Below are positions 1 through 11,464 of a DNA stretch of 64,000 bases, one piece after another (position 1 is the first letter of the stretch; every line of letters starts with the position of its first letter). Below the pieces are notes generated by a model. That model was not told where the DNA came from and did no database searches. It saw only the letters and a list, made by a program, of their open reading frames with translations. The position numbers and the translations under genes are program-made. The stretch comes from Zopfochytrium polystomum. Taxonomy: Eukaryota > Chytridiomycota > Chytridiomycetes > Chytridiales > Chytridiaceae. The stretch covers positions 62,001-126,000 of the forward strand of contig JAIVFJ010000021.1 in the NCBI GenBank assembly GCA_025765615.1, in the 5' to 3' direction.

Positions 1-120
1 TGCGTGCACGGCAAGTCGCTGCACCAGGCGGTGTGGCGTGCGGACGCGCTGCGGGAGAGCAGTTTGGGCCTGGACGAGGTTGCGCCGGATGTAATGGCAA
101 AGAGGGCGGGGCGGAAATGA
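1..120 (+). CDS. 3' end of an unidentified gene (partial)
   Basis: An open frame enters from the left edge and ends at a TGA (118-120), giving 39 residues with no internal stop. The peptide contains SLHQAVWRADALRESSLGLD and ends in a basic tail, MAKRAGRK. It has the GC-rich third positions of neighbouring genes. It could be the last exon of a plus-strand gene lying mostly outside the window. I do not recognise the family, and 39 residues are too few to exclude a chance frame. Confidence 0.4.
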   Translation, partial: CVHGKSLHQAVWRADALRESSLGLDEVAPDVMAKRAGRK

Positions 121-483
121 TGAGAGGAGGGACGGGGAGGACGGGCTAGCGGATGGCGGCGGGTACGTGGTGCCGGAGGGCGGGCGGCTCGGCGAGGCGC
201 TTGCGGGCTGGCTGGTTCTGCTGTCGTGAATGGTTGGGTGCATATGGGGGGGTGGCTCTTTTCTTCGCTTCGGTCGGTGTCGTGATGGGGGGTTGAAAAG
301 TGCGGGAATATGTCCGTCGGCACCCCGAGCATACGCTGGGGCGTTTGAATGCGCCAACGTTTTACTGCACGTGCGTAGGTGCAGTTCGCGTGGCCAAACG
401 TAGAAACGTAACAAGACTCGTGAAGAGAGAGAGAGATGGAATGAATGATGAAGGGGCAGAAAAAAAGACACTGCCAGTCTAGA
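121..483. other. Intergenic, upstream of the focadhesin gene
   Basis: No convincing coding sequence. It would hold the 3' UTR of the left-edge gene and the promoter of the focadhesin gene. A short GA run occurs at about 425-437. A possible upstream in-frame ATG at 445 would add 13 residues to focadhesin. Confidence 0.5.
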
Positions 484-3400
484 ATGGACAAGGAAGTCGA
501 CGTCGACGACCTGCGCCGAGCGGCCTTCTCGAGCCACCGCGCGATCGCCGTCCGCGCGCTCCAGACCATCGCCTCGCGCCTCCCCTCGTCTTCATCTTCT
601 TCTTCGTCCTCCGCTTCGTCGGCTTTTCCGCCTGCCCTCGTCGGTCCGGCCACGGACATCCTGTGGGATGCCCTCTTGTCGACCTCCTCGTCCTCGTCGT
701 CTTCCAGCAGCACCACCACCACCAGCAGCTTCCTCTCCTCGGCCGCTTCCTCGCTCCTCCTCCGCGCTGTCGCGCAGGGCGCCATCCCATGGCCCCAATC
801 GCTCGATCGCATCCTGGATCGTCTCGGCGCGATCCCGGCGCCCTGCCTGCCCCACTGCGTCGCGCTGCTCGTCGGCCTCCTCACCCTGAACGCCATCGCC
901 GCCGCCGCCGCCGCCGACGACGCTGCCACTGCCAGAACTAAACCCGCCACGAGCACAGCGGCGCGAGACCTCGACCGGCTCTACGGCCTGCGGTTCCCGC
1001 GCGTGCATCCCTTCATCCGGCTGGCCGAGACGCGCCCCGATGCCTGGCCGCTCCTCCTCGCCCAGCTCCGAAGCGTCCTCGTCTCCGGCTCGCTCCCCGG
1101 CGAATCCGCCGCCGTCCCGCGCGCACGCTTCCTGACGCAAGCGCGCCCGTTTTTTCCGATACGTCCTCCTCAACCCGGCGCCCCGCCCCACAGCCGCAGC
1201 AGCCGCAGCCGCGGACGTACTCGCACTGCTGCGCGACTGCCGCTCCGCCGTGCTGCGCGCCGTTGGCCCCGCCGACCCGTTCCCGCTGGCCGCGGCCGAC
1301 CTCGTGCGCTCCGTGTTCCGCGACCTGCCGATGGCGCTGCTGCGCGGAGGCGGTGGCGGCGCGGCGGGGATGCTGGCGGAGGTGGTCGATGCTGGGCGCG
1401 ACGGGCCTCCGGAGGGCCGCCGCGCCGCGGTGATGGCGGTGTTGGCGGCGGCGTGCGACGCGGCGCGCGTCGGCGAGGCCGCGGGGCAGTGGATCGACGC
1501 TGCGCACGCGCTGGCGGTTCTGGAGGAGGAGAAGGCGGGGAAGGAGCAGGACGCACCGCGGCGGCTCGCGCCGGGTTTCGCGGGCGACGCGGCGGCGTGC
1601 GCGGCGGTGCTGCTGGCGTGCTGCTTTTTGGTGCTGCGCTGCACCGACTACGACGGCGACCGCGCCGCCGAGCTGATGCACGCGGTGGTCGCCGCGACCA
1701 GGCGCGACCCGGTCTTGCGGCCGCTGCACCGGTGCTGCATTGTGCCCCTCGTTCAGTTGGCGGGCGGGGAGGGCCGGCCACGCGCCGTGAGGACGGCCGC
1801 GGCGTGCTTGAAGATGCTCGAGCCCGACCTGACTCACGCTGCCGATCGCGACGGAATCGACCTGGACGCGGACCGCGTGCTCGTCCTTGAGGTAATGCCC
1901 TCTCAACCTTTTTGAGAGAAAACCTCCACCGGCGCACGATGTTTTCTCACCACATAGCTCACACATTTTTTCACAAGGGCGACGGGAACTTGCGCCTGCT
2001 TCTCGCGCTTGGGCAGTCGCTGCTCTCGCAGCAGTCGGCCACCACCCTCCCCATCGCAACGCTGATCGCCTCCCGCGACCCCGCCCACGTGCTCACGGCG
2101 CTCTCGTTCTTCCTCTTCCACCCGCACGAACGCGTGCGCCTCGACGCCCTCGCCGGCGCCGTCTTCTGGCTCGGCCTCGGCCAAGCCGCGCAGCTTCAGT
2201 CCGCGCTGGTCATCCTCCCCGTGCTCCTGATGGTGCTGCGCAACGACCCGAGCGCGCGCGTCAAGAACCACGTCCTCGCGACCGTCCTGCCGTCCCTCGC
2301 AGACCTGAAGGACCCCTTTGTCACGTCGCGGCTGATCCGCATCGGCTCCTCGCTGGCTGCCGCCGCGTCCGACTTTAAAGAGCCGTTGCCGCTGAGCGCC
2401 GCGGGACTCCGGCTCCTCGGCGATCTTTGGAAGCGGCAGCCGCGCGTCTGGGTCGACGTCAAGGCCGCGCTGAGCAGGAAGACGGCGGAGCTGAATAGGA
2501 TGGAGCACGGAAGCACGCGGGACGCGTGGGAGGTCGGGATCCTTTCCGTCTTGCGGTATGTATTTGCGATGTGTTCTACGCCCTCTCCCCACGTTCCCTT
2601 CCCTCCCTCCCTCCCTCCCTCCCTTACTTCCTTCCTTCCTTCCTCCATTCAACCACCTGATTGATTCATCCGCGATTATTATGATCCCGAATTTTTTTTC
2701 TCTTTCCAAAGCGACGTGTGCCAGACGAAACCGCGCGAATGCGGGGAAGAGGTCCTTTTGTTCACATCATCGCTCTTGACGGGCACAAACCTGTGTGTTA
2801 CGGCGGTTGCTCTGGCGGTTCGCACTATCAACTCTGCCCTACGCGTTCAAGTCCAGAACCCAAGAGCAGGTTCGGTGTCAGCAACGAGTGCTCTTTTTCT
2901 CCCTCTTTTTCCCCCCGTCTATCTTCTTCTTTTTGCTGCCTCTAACGAGCCATCGCCGGGGGTTTATTTTTACGTTCTTCTCAGTGTGGTTTGCGTTCCT
3001 TGCGTCCGTGGCGAAAGCCGTGCCGCAGGAAGTGGCGTTCCGCGCAGTGTGGTCGGCATTCGGGGAGTATTTCAAAACTGCGGCGGAGCGGGACGATGGT
3101 GAGTTGGAGGACAGCCGCGGAAAAAGGCAGTGTGGCTGTGTTTGGCCGGGCCCATCGAGGTTGTTTTTGAATCTGACCAACGGCGTCGCGTGCCCGCACT
3201 CAGGAACGGAAGTGAACATGTCGTTCAAGCAGGAGCTGCTGTCCGAATGCATCCTGCCCCTCAGCCGGAGCGACCACGCCGCGCTCCAAGCGATCGGATA
3301 CTCTTCGCTGGCGGCCTTCCCGCCGCCGGAAATCTACCAGCACCTGCCTGAGCCGAAGCTGTTCGTCGCCGGGACGGTGCTGGACGCGCGCTTTGGCGAT

Positions 3401-6400
3401 TTGCTTCCGGGCGGCGCCGAGCACCCGTCCGCGCTGCTGTCGTCGCTCGTCAGGCACGAGGTGGCCAGCATGCGGAGGGCCGTGTTCAAAGGCTTGGCGT
3501 CGGACAATGCGCGGTCGCAGGGCGTCGTGCGCGACGTAGAGTCGGACAAGCTGGAAAAGCTGCTCGAGAGCGTCGCGTCGGACGTCAGGACGCTGGCGGA
3601 GTCGGGCAAGGTGAGCCCCGGAAACCGGCCGGGATGCGCAGGTAGGGTCTTCTCATTTTTTTTTTTTAAAAAAAGAGCTTTTGAAACCTCTGAATTCCTC
3701 TTGGCTGACCATGCAGCGCCCACTTTCTTTTCCCCTTTTTAAATACAATAAGCTGCAAACCTGTTCTTGAGCGCGAGACTGGGCAAAGGCCAGCAGGAAA
3801 CTGCGTACGGTGGAGTCCTTGGAAAGCTGCCGTTCTTCAAGCACCTTGTGAACTGCTTGCGGGACGTGTCAATGTCGGACAATCTCCTCACGCGCATGAC
3901 GGCTGTTTCCGCGTGGTCGTGCTTCTGGCGCTCCCACCTGATCGATTTTGCAAAGGACGAAAAAGTCATCAGCGACTTGCTGCAGGATTTGGTCAAGAAA
4001 AGGATGGCGGAAACTCAGTCTTCGCCGTTGGTTACGAACATTCTCTTTTCCTTGGCAGGCAAGTTGTCACTTTCTTTCCCCGGTCCTTGTCCAGCTGGCT
4101 CTTGAATTTGTTGACACCAGTTTGGCGTAGGGCTCTTCACTGCCTGCGCAAAGGTCAGCTTTATTGGGCGACACGCGGAGAATCTCATCGACCTGCTGGT
4201 TGACCTGAGCAACGGGACCACAAAGACGATGCCTTGGCAAGACACCAGGACCGACGACGTCCTCTCTGCCATTCTGATTTGCCTTGCTCATTCAGCTTGC
4301 GCCTTGAACCCAACCGAGGATGCGAGAAAAACCAAGGTTTTGTCGGCTCTCCAGCTCTGCAGTTCTTCAAAGAGGTTCATATCGAGCTGTGCTTTCACCA
4401 ATGCCCTTTTTTTTTTTTTTTTTTTTTTTTTCGTTTTGTACAACGCTGACAACAAAAAAAAAACCATCTTGCACCACCTTGAAGTGAGCCTGTGCTGTTT
4501 GGAGTCGGGTACGGTTACGGCACGCTTCTCGCCTACCTTTTGCAGCACTCTCCGAACTCTCCGATGGTCCCGCCGATCGTGGCTTGGCTCAGCGACAACC
4601 TTTACGGAAGCGGCGAGACCAACCTCGGCGCGGCGATGGGGCTATCCTTCAGCTTGTCAGGGGCCATCGAAGTGGACGAAGAGCTCGGCGCGACCCTGCA
4701 CGGCATGGTCGAGTCGAGCGTATCGTTTGTGACCGACTGGAATGTGCTCGGTCTGAGCAGTGCGGCGAAAATCATGAGCCACTGCTGGATCCTGTCCAAG
4801 GCGCTGGCGTCCAGGTGGATGGCAGACCGGCCCGATGTTTGCGAGCAAGTTCTTCTGGCCTGCGGGAAAAGTTTGAAGAATGTGAGTGGTTTGAAGAAAA
4901 GTTTAATACGTCACTCGCACTAAATTTGATTTTCCCTTTTGTGGTGTATGGGGTGCTTTAGAAAGAGCATCAGAACTGGCATGCGATTTGCCTTCACATC
5001 AGAAGCGAGACGCGCGCGGCACTGCAAGAGAGCGGCCAAAGCGAAAGTAACAAGGAAACGGCGCACGCCGAGCTCACGTCCGACCTCGAAGCGCTCTCCT
5101 CCGGCAAAACCCCGATCGCGCACAGGGCGAACCTGATCCTCGGCATCGTCCCCAGCCTGCAGATGGGCAGCCTCGACAACCTCTCGGACGAGAACGCGCG
5201 CGTCCTGCGAAACAGCCTGGCGACACTGCACGAGCACCTGCTCGGGCCGGAACCCAAGCTGTCGCGCGCAAGCGGGTGGGCCCTGGGGCAGATCTACGAG
5301 TCGCTCTACGCTGAAGATCGCATCCGCACCGCCGCCGGCGGCGGCGACGCAGCCGAAGTCCTCGCAAAGGACCCGAACGACTACAGCCGCCTGCAGGTCG
5401 GCGCCAGCTTCCTCCGCGCCGCGTTCGAGGCGCTGGGTGCCCTGTCTCCGGACCAGCTGCTGCGCTCGGACCCGCTCGTCCTCCTGCAGGCCTTGTCGGG
5501 CGCCGGCGTGCAGCTGCCTTACGTCAACTGGGGGCCCGTCGTCAAGCGGCTGGTCGCCACGCGCCGCCCCGACGTGGTCGCCGCGACGTTTGCCCTCGTC
5601 AGCGGCCAGCTGGCGCCGGTGGCTCCATCGGCGGCGGCGGCATTGGCGCCGCCGAGGAGCCTGCTCAACGCGTTCCTGGCAATGCTCGTCGACATTGACG
5701 ACGCGCCGTATCTTGTGGATCCGCTGGCTCGCGGTGGCGCACTGCAAGCGCTGCTGCGGCTGAGCGAGCCTCAGCCGGCGGCCCCGGGCGAGGTGGGCGA
5801 CCGCCCGCCCTTGGTTGCGCAAAGCAAGGCGGCGGAACTCGTCAAGCGGATCCTCTTGCTGTGCCTGAAACTGCCGGACGACATGTATTCGGCTGTGAAG
5901 GTTTGTTGCTGTTGTTTGGAAAGGAAGTTGAGTGGCGAACGCTTTGTGCCTGACCCAAGCCCCCGCTTTCCTCACCCACCCACCCACACACACACACAAA
6001 AACTGCGTTGTCATGCTGCATCCTCTCCTCGCATCTTCCAGACGGAGATATTCCGCGCGGTCCGGAACCACGCGCTGCTTGCCGGGCCCCCGACCCGCCC
6101 CTTTGCGCGGACGCTGGCGCAGTGCAGCCTGGCGGTCTACAACGCGCTCCCGAGCGACCCAACCGCGTCCTCGAGCGGACTGCCGCTCCTCTTTGCCGCC
6201 CTCGACGCGGTCAGCGCGTCGCCGGACGCCGTGCACGCGCTGTGGTCCGCCGACGCCGGCGGCCTCGCCGCCACCATCTCCTCGTCGTCGTCGCCGATGC
6301 AGCACCCCAAGGACGTCTGGGCCGTCGCGCACCTCTGCCGCGTCGCGCCCGCCCGCCCCGCCGTCGCCGCCGCCCTCCGGAGCTCCCACGCCTCGCCGGA

Positions 6401-7274
6401 CCTCGCGGCGATGCGCCTGCTGCAGACCGCCGTCGCCGCAGGCGACGACGACGACGGCGACGACTCTGGCGGCGACACCGCTGCTGCCGCTGCCGCGTCG
6501 TCGACGGTCGCCTGCGCGCTGCTGCACGTCGCCGCCGGGCGTCTTGCGAACGGCGGCAACGACATCGACGACGGCGGCGGCGGCGGCGAAGCCGCCGCCT
6601 CGCTGATGTCGCTGCGGCGCGGCGGCGGGACGGCGGCGGCGCTGGGGTGGCTCGCGCAGCTGCTGGACGTGCTGATCATCCTGTGCGCGGCGCGCCGCGG
6701 GCGCGGGATCGAGGCCGGGTGGTTCCGCGCGGTCGCGGCGTTTGCGGGGCTCGCGACCGGCGCGCTGGTGCCGGGGTACAGCGGCAGCGGCGGAGGGCTC
6801 GGGGTCGCGGTGGTGCTGCGGGAGGATGACGACGACCGGCGGTGGCGCGCGCTGGAGGCCGGGGTGTCGTTGAACGTGGCGAGTCTGGTGGCGGCCGCGG
6901 CCGGCGGTCGCGATGACGGCGGCGGCGGAGGGGAGGAGGCCGGGGCGTCCGGCTTGGGGAGCCAGGTAACTTTTTTTTTTTTTCCTTTCCTTACTTTTTT
7001 TTTCTTCTCTCGCAAACTAACTCTCTTATCTCAACACAATTCGAACAACAACAACAATTAGGTGTGCAAGCGGCTTGTGCGGATCATGGAGTGCACTCGA
7101 GGAGGAGGCGGAGGAGGAGGGGGGGCGGGCCCGCCGAAGGGCGGCAAGGGTAAAGGCGGCGGGGCGCGTATCGAAATCTCGCATGCGTGCCGGGAGTCGA
7201 TCCGCGACGCGCTGCTGCGGGTGCGGAGGCTGGCGGTCGTCAAGGACAGCTGGCTCGAGGTGTGCGGCGAGTAA
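484..7274 (+). CDS. FOCAD: Focadhesin (FOCAD/RST1 family) HEAT-like repeat protein
   Basis: Large all-helical scaffold. In animals FOCAD stabilises the SKI helicase SKIC2, and plant RST1 is a cofactor of the cytoplasmic exosome, so a role in cytoplasmic RNA decay is inferred. Twelve exons fit: 484-1080, 1142-1891, 1978-2555, 2712-2869, 2985-3098, 3204-3641, 3753-4062, 4159-4336, 4489-4881, 4962-5900, 6042-6965, 7062-7274. They sum to 5592 nt, or 1863 residues (human FOCAD about 1800). Family landmarks appear in order: HPFIRLAETRPDAWPLLLAQ near residue 175, LLGDLWKRQPRVW, the DVCQTKPRECGE joint, SLVRHEVASMRRAVFKG, and VNWGPVV in the C-terminal focadhesin region. Several donors are weak (GTCTCC at 1081, GTTCGG at 2870, GTTGTC at 4063, GTTTTG at 4337), so those joins are the least certain. 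A Gly-rich insert sits near the C terminus. ATG 445 is an alternative start. Confidence 0.88.
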
Positions 7275-7530
7275 ATAGAAGCAAAGCAAATCGAATCAAT
7301 CAATCCCCGCCTCATCAAGGATTCCCCACCCCCCAGCGCGCGCGCATATTACTATTCTGAAGAAAACAGAGAGAAACAGAACCACCAACAAGAAAGAGAA
7401 AAGGGAAAAGACTAGGAAGAAGCAATGCGACGACAACAACAAGGGCGCCGCCGCTCGCTCGCTCGCTAGAGAAAAAAAAAAAAACATCTTTTTATGGAAA
7501 GCAAAATGCCTTGCGCGCGCACTGCGGGCA

Positions 7531-10500
7531 CTACAGGGTCTCTTCGTCGTATTTGGTTGAAAATATCCTTTGGGCAACGTCCAGTTCCACTGAAAACGAA
7601 GGCAAGGTTGTGCAGGAGAAGCGAAGAAAGAAGGGAAAGAAGGAGTGGAGGAAAGAGGGGGTGTGAGATCACTGAAACTAACCCGTTTGGAAACGAAACA
7701 CACACACAGGCTCCGCCAGGCCCCCTCGCGTCGACTCACCTCGCACCAACGTCAGCTCCGACTCCAAGCTCGCAATCGTCTCCGCCGCCTTTGCCTGCTC
7801 CTCCTCGCGCAGCTTCTTCTCCCGCTCGAGCGCGGCGTCGAGCTCCCGCACCCTCGCGGCGACCGACTCGCCGTTCATGCTGGAGCGCTTGCTGCCGATG
7901 CTGTCGCGCTTGCTGCTGATGCCGGCGGCCGCGAGCTGCTCCAGGTGCTCAAACTCGTTCAGCTGCATGTTGCGCACCTGGGCACGGAGCTCCTGGATCT
8001 GCGTCTTGAGCGCGCGCGTCAGCGCGTCCTTGTCTTCGACGGTCTGGCGGAGCTGAGAGATCAGCAGCGACATTTCTTGGTACCGCGGGCTCGACTCGAA
8101 CGAGGCCGCCGCCGCGTTTCCGCCGCCGCCGCCGGTGCCTTTGGTGCTCTCGAGCATTTCGAGCTTTTCGTTTTGCTCGGAAATGACAATGTCCATCTCC
8201 TCCAGCTGCCGCTTCAGCCTGTACACCTCCTCCTTGATCTCTTCGGTCGACTGAATCGTCTTGTCCGGGTTGCCGTAGAACGACGCAATGGTCGCTTGCA
8301 CCTCCTTGTCTTTTGAGGACTTCAGCATGCTGACGAGCGACTCCAGTCGGCTGATCTGCTCGTCCCTCTTGTCGATTTCGGAAATCTGCTTGCGGAGAAA
8401 GTCCTTGTCCGAGAGCTGCCGCGACAGGCGCATGCTTTTGCGGCCGACGCGAGACATGCGGTTGTTTTCCGGGTTCGAGAGCGCGGATGGCAAAAGGCCG
8501 TCAACAATTACAGAGGCGCGCTTGTCCTGTCGAGATGGGAAACGTTAGGATGCTTTCTACCTCATTGGAAAGAGGCGAGAAATAAAGAAAACGAGAAATT
8601 AACTACATACACCAGTTTCAACAGGGGCGTTCCAGTCAAGAATCGCTTTCGGCGTCACTGAGGCACTGCTCAGTATCAGCTTGGTCAAATGGTCGATTCG
8701 CTCTTTCAAGGCCGTTCGAACCTGCACGGTGTGGTTGTGAGCGCCACAAACAGTGTTTTCCACAAGAGGATGCTACAGTCTTACAAGTTGGCTTTCATGG
8801 AGCTGTTCTTCGTACTGTTGCCGTATCGCGCGTTCTAGATTTCCGTCCTGAAGCGACCGCTCCTTCTCCAACATCTCGTTAGACTCCACCAGCTTGTTCC
8901 TGAGCTCGGCAATTTCCATCTTGTACTTTTGAATGAGCGCCTTCTCGTCGAGCACTTGGTTTTGGTGAGCACGGACAGGAACTTTTTTGACGCGTTCAGC
9001 GAATTTGAGAGTGTTGCTGGTTTCTTCCACATTGAATGCTGCGGGGCTGGTGGAAGCGCTTAGTTTCTGTACTTTCTTTTTCGGTCCAGCAGTAAGCAAA
9101 CCTGACTGTTGCGATGAGGGATACGCGCGCGTTTCCAGAGAGAGAGCTTTGCAGAATGCGGGTCAATTTGGAATCGCGGTACGGAATGTGTAAGGAGCTG
9201 TAGAATGTTTATTAGATACGGTTGCTCTGCGGGAAGGTCAGGCGGTTCTTACTTTTTGTCCTCTGTGAGTTTTGAAATGACGTTTCCAAGAGTGAGGAGA
9301 GACTTGTTAATAAATGCGCCTTCCTTTCTCCTGTCTGCGTCGGAAGTTGCCTTTTCGGAGCCCGCTAAGTCAATGAGATTCTAAAGCAACGCGCCAGTCG
9401 ATCGGATTAGGCATTTTTTCCTCCAAGGTTCCTTGCACAACGAGCTTACAAGGCATGAGATGGTGACAGAACCACGCAGCTTTCCTGCGGAGCTGACACC
9501 GGGCCGTTTTACAGGAGGCGGGCTGATTACACCGGAATTGCGGTCTCGGCTCTCAATGACCTGGTGAAGAAGATGGGAATTGGATTTAACAAGCAATAAA
9601 CAGTTGCCCGAGGGCTTTGTCGCACCATTTGGAAAATCGTGTGCGATCGAGATGAATGCTCGTTGTAGTCCGTCGAACCAAAGTGGCGGTTCATTTCGCC
9701 CTTTTGGATAATCTTCATAACTTGCTTTGGCGTCGTTACGATTTCCTCTTTCAGTGGTGATACATAGACACCGCGCTGGCAAGCCGCAGCGAGATTAGTT
9801 GAAATTCGAGTCCAAAAAGCCCCACCTTTCGGTCTTCGTGGATGCGCAGGTCTTTTTGCTCGGGGGCAAGCAAGTCGCGAATCGTTTCGTTGCTGCAGAC
9901 AGGGGAAACCAGGGTGGTCAGTCGCATTCGTCGCCCAAAACCACCCTTCTACTGCCAAACTTACTAGATTTCAAGGTATGACACGCGGAGCAAGTATTCG
10001 CGGTCCTCCGTTTGCTAAATCCAAAAAGAAACCGGCGATCAGAACAAGGTGGCACCTTTGCCTGGTGGGGACAACCGCACCTCACGAATGTAGGCAAAAA
10101 CGTCGTCGATGGCCTGCGGAATAATACCCGGCTGCTCGTCAACGCCCATCATCGAGTACGTTTTGCCCGAGGCCGTCTGGCCGTAGGCGAAGACGGTTCC
10201 GTTCATTCCCTCCATCGCGGCCCACACGACGTTCTGCGCTGCCTTTTCGTACAGGTCCTTGTTGTCAGATCCAGCCTGGACAATGTCTAACAAGGGAGGG
10301 GGTGAAGAAGGAGAAAACGAGAACCCCTTGCATGAGCTCCTTGCAAAGGTCTAACGAATCGGGAAAATGCGCACCATAAACAAACTCAGAATTCGGTCTC
10401 CGGTAGTTCGCCGCAAACTCTGGCAGCATGTAGATTTTGCCCTGAGCCTCGCTGTGCGCCCAGATCGCGGATTGGCGGCTTTCCAGTTCTGGGGACGTCA

Positions 10501-10828
10501 GCGGTCTTCAACGGAGGAGAGGCGAAACGCATATGTCAGAATCATCCACCCCCATCGATCTCGTAGAATGGCATGACGGGGCCGCATGAAGTGGTACCCT
10601 CCCCGCTGCGATTTGGTTTGTGGCAAACGGGGGCCGAGCATCGTACCTGATCCTGACTGTCACCACAACGTTGTCCGCACCAAGTGACGTGGTCTTGTTC
10701 ATGACTGGGAAGTTTGGGGAAGAGGACGACGACGATGATGACGAGAGGGAGGTTGACGATGACGATGCGGACGACGAAGCCGATGAGATTGGCCCCATGG
10801 CCATGCGGTTGAGGCGTGACGCCGACAT
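7531..10828 (-). CDS. Kinesin-7 (CENP-E-like) motor protein
   Basis: Plus-end-directed microtubule motor with an N-terminal motor domain, typical of kinesin-7. Thirteen exons fit (high to low): 10828-10647, 10505-10375, 10286-10081, 10014-9965, 9892-9826, 9775-9626, 9560-9450, 9380-9253, 9197-9102, 9046-8785, 8721-8611, 8526-7740, 7589-7531. They total 2340 nt (779 residues). In order: [14 protein letters not shown] motor start, P-loop [25 protein letters not shown], switch I NEHSSRSH, switch [26 protein letters not shown], and the neck-proximal [12 protein letters not shown]. About 400 residues of coiled coil follow. The RVSYLEIYNE spacing is closest to CENP-E. The last exon is 59 nt and ends DEETL. 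A Ser-rich, poorly ordered stretch precedes the motor. At 779 residues it is far shorter than animal CENP-E but normal for fungal kinesin-7. Confidence 0.92.
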
Positions 10829-11464
10829 TGCGGAGGGGATGGTTTCCTAAACTGAAATAGACGAAGGAGGTACAGGCAGTAGAGGTGAGAGTGAGCGGAC
10901 GATCTGGGGGCCGCTCGTCCAACAGCAACGGTGGCTGCGGATGGTTTACAGTAATGGATGTGGGGGGTATTTTTACCGGGCTTCGGCTTGCGGGGCAGGC
11001 TTCCAACGAACGACGTCAGACAGAGAATGGCGAAAGGCAACAACGGACGGCTGCGAAGAGTGGTGAAGCAAACGAGGGGGAGGGCTGCCAAGGACGGAGG
11101 CGGTAACGAAGGTTGACGGGACGGGATGGGGGTGGCTGGTGGGTGGTGAGGAGGAGCAGCTGAGGGAGCAGGCGAGGGAGGAGGAGCAGGCGCAGGAGGG
11201 ACGGGGAGGGAGGAGGAGGTCGCTCACCAACGGCTCGGCTGCGACGACGACGACAAGGTCGCTGGCTCCACGAGCGTTTGTCTGTCTGTGTGTGCCAATC
11301 AGTTAATTGTTTGTCTGTCTGTCTGTCTGACTGTCTGTCTGTCTGTCTGTCTGTCTCTCTGCCTGTCCACAGAAACAAGGAGTGTCTCCTTCGTATGTCC
11401 ACGCGCTGCACAATCGCAAGCATTCATTCATCCATCCATTCACTCGTTCGTTTCTGCAACCTCT
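10829..11464. other. Intergenic with a TGTC microsatellite
   Basis: Lies between the kinesin start and the TRAX stop, both minus-strand genes, so it should hold the kinesin promoter and the TRAX 3' UTR. A TGTC tetranucleotide repeat with one interruption runs from about 11307 to 11357. No ORF here resembles a protein; the open frames are shadows of GC-rich repeats. Confidence 0.5.

Noticed and set aside
592..1644. Minus-strand frame of 350 codons
   Set aside because: Antisense of focadhesin exons; Ala/Arg/Ser composition typical of GC-rich shadows.
11279..11360. CRISPR-like repeats
   Set aside because: The regular pattern is a TGTC tetranucleotide microsatellite without spacers; nothing elsewhere resembles a CRISPR array.
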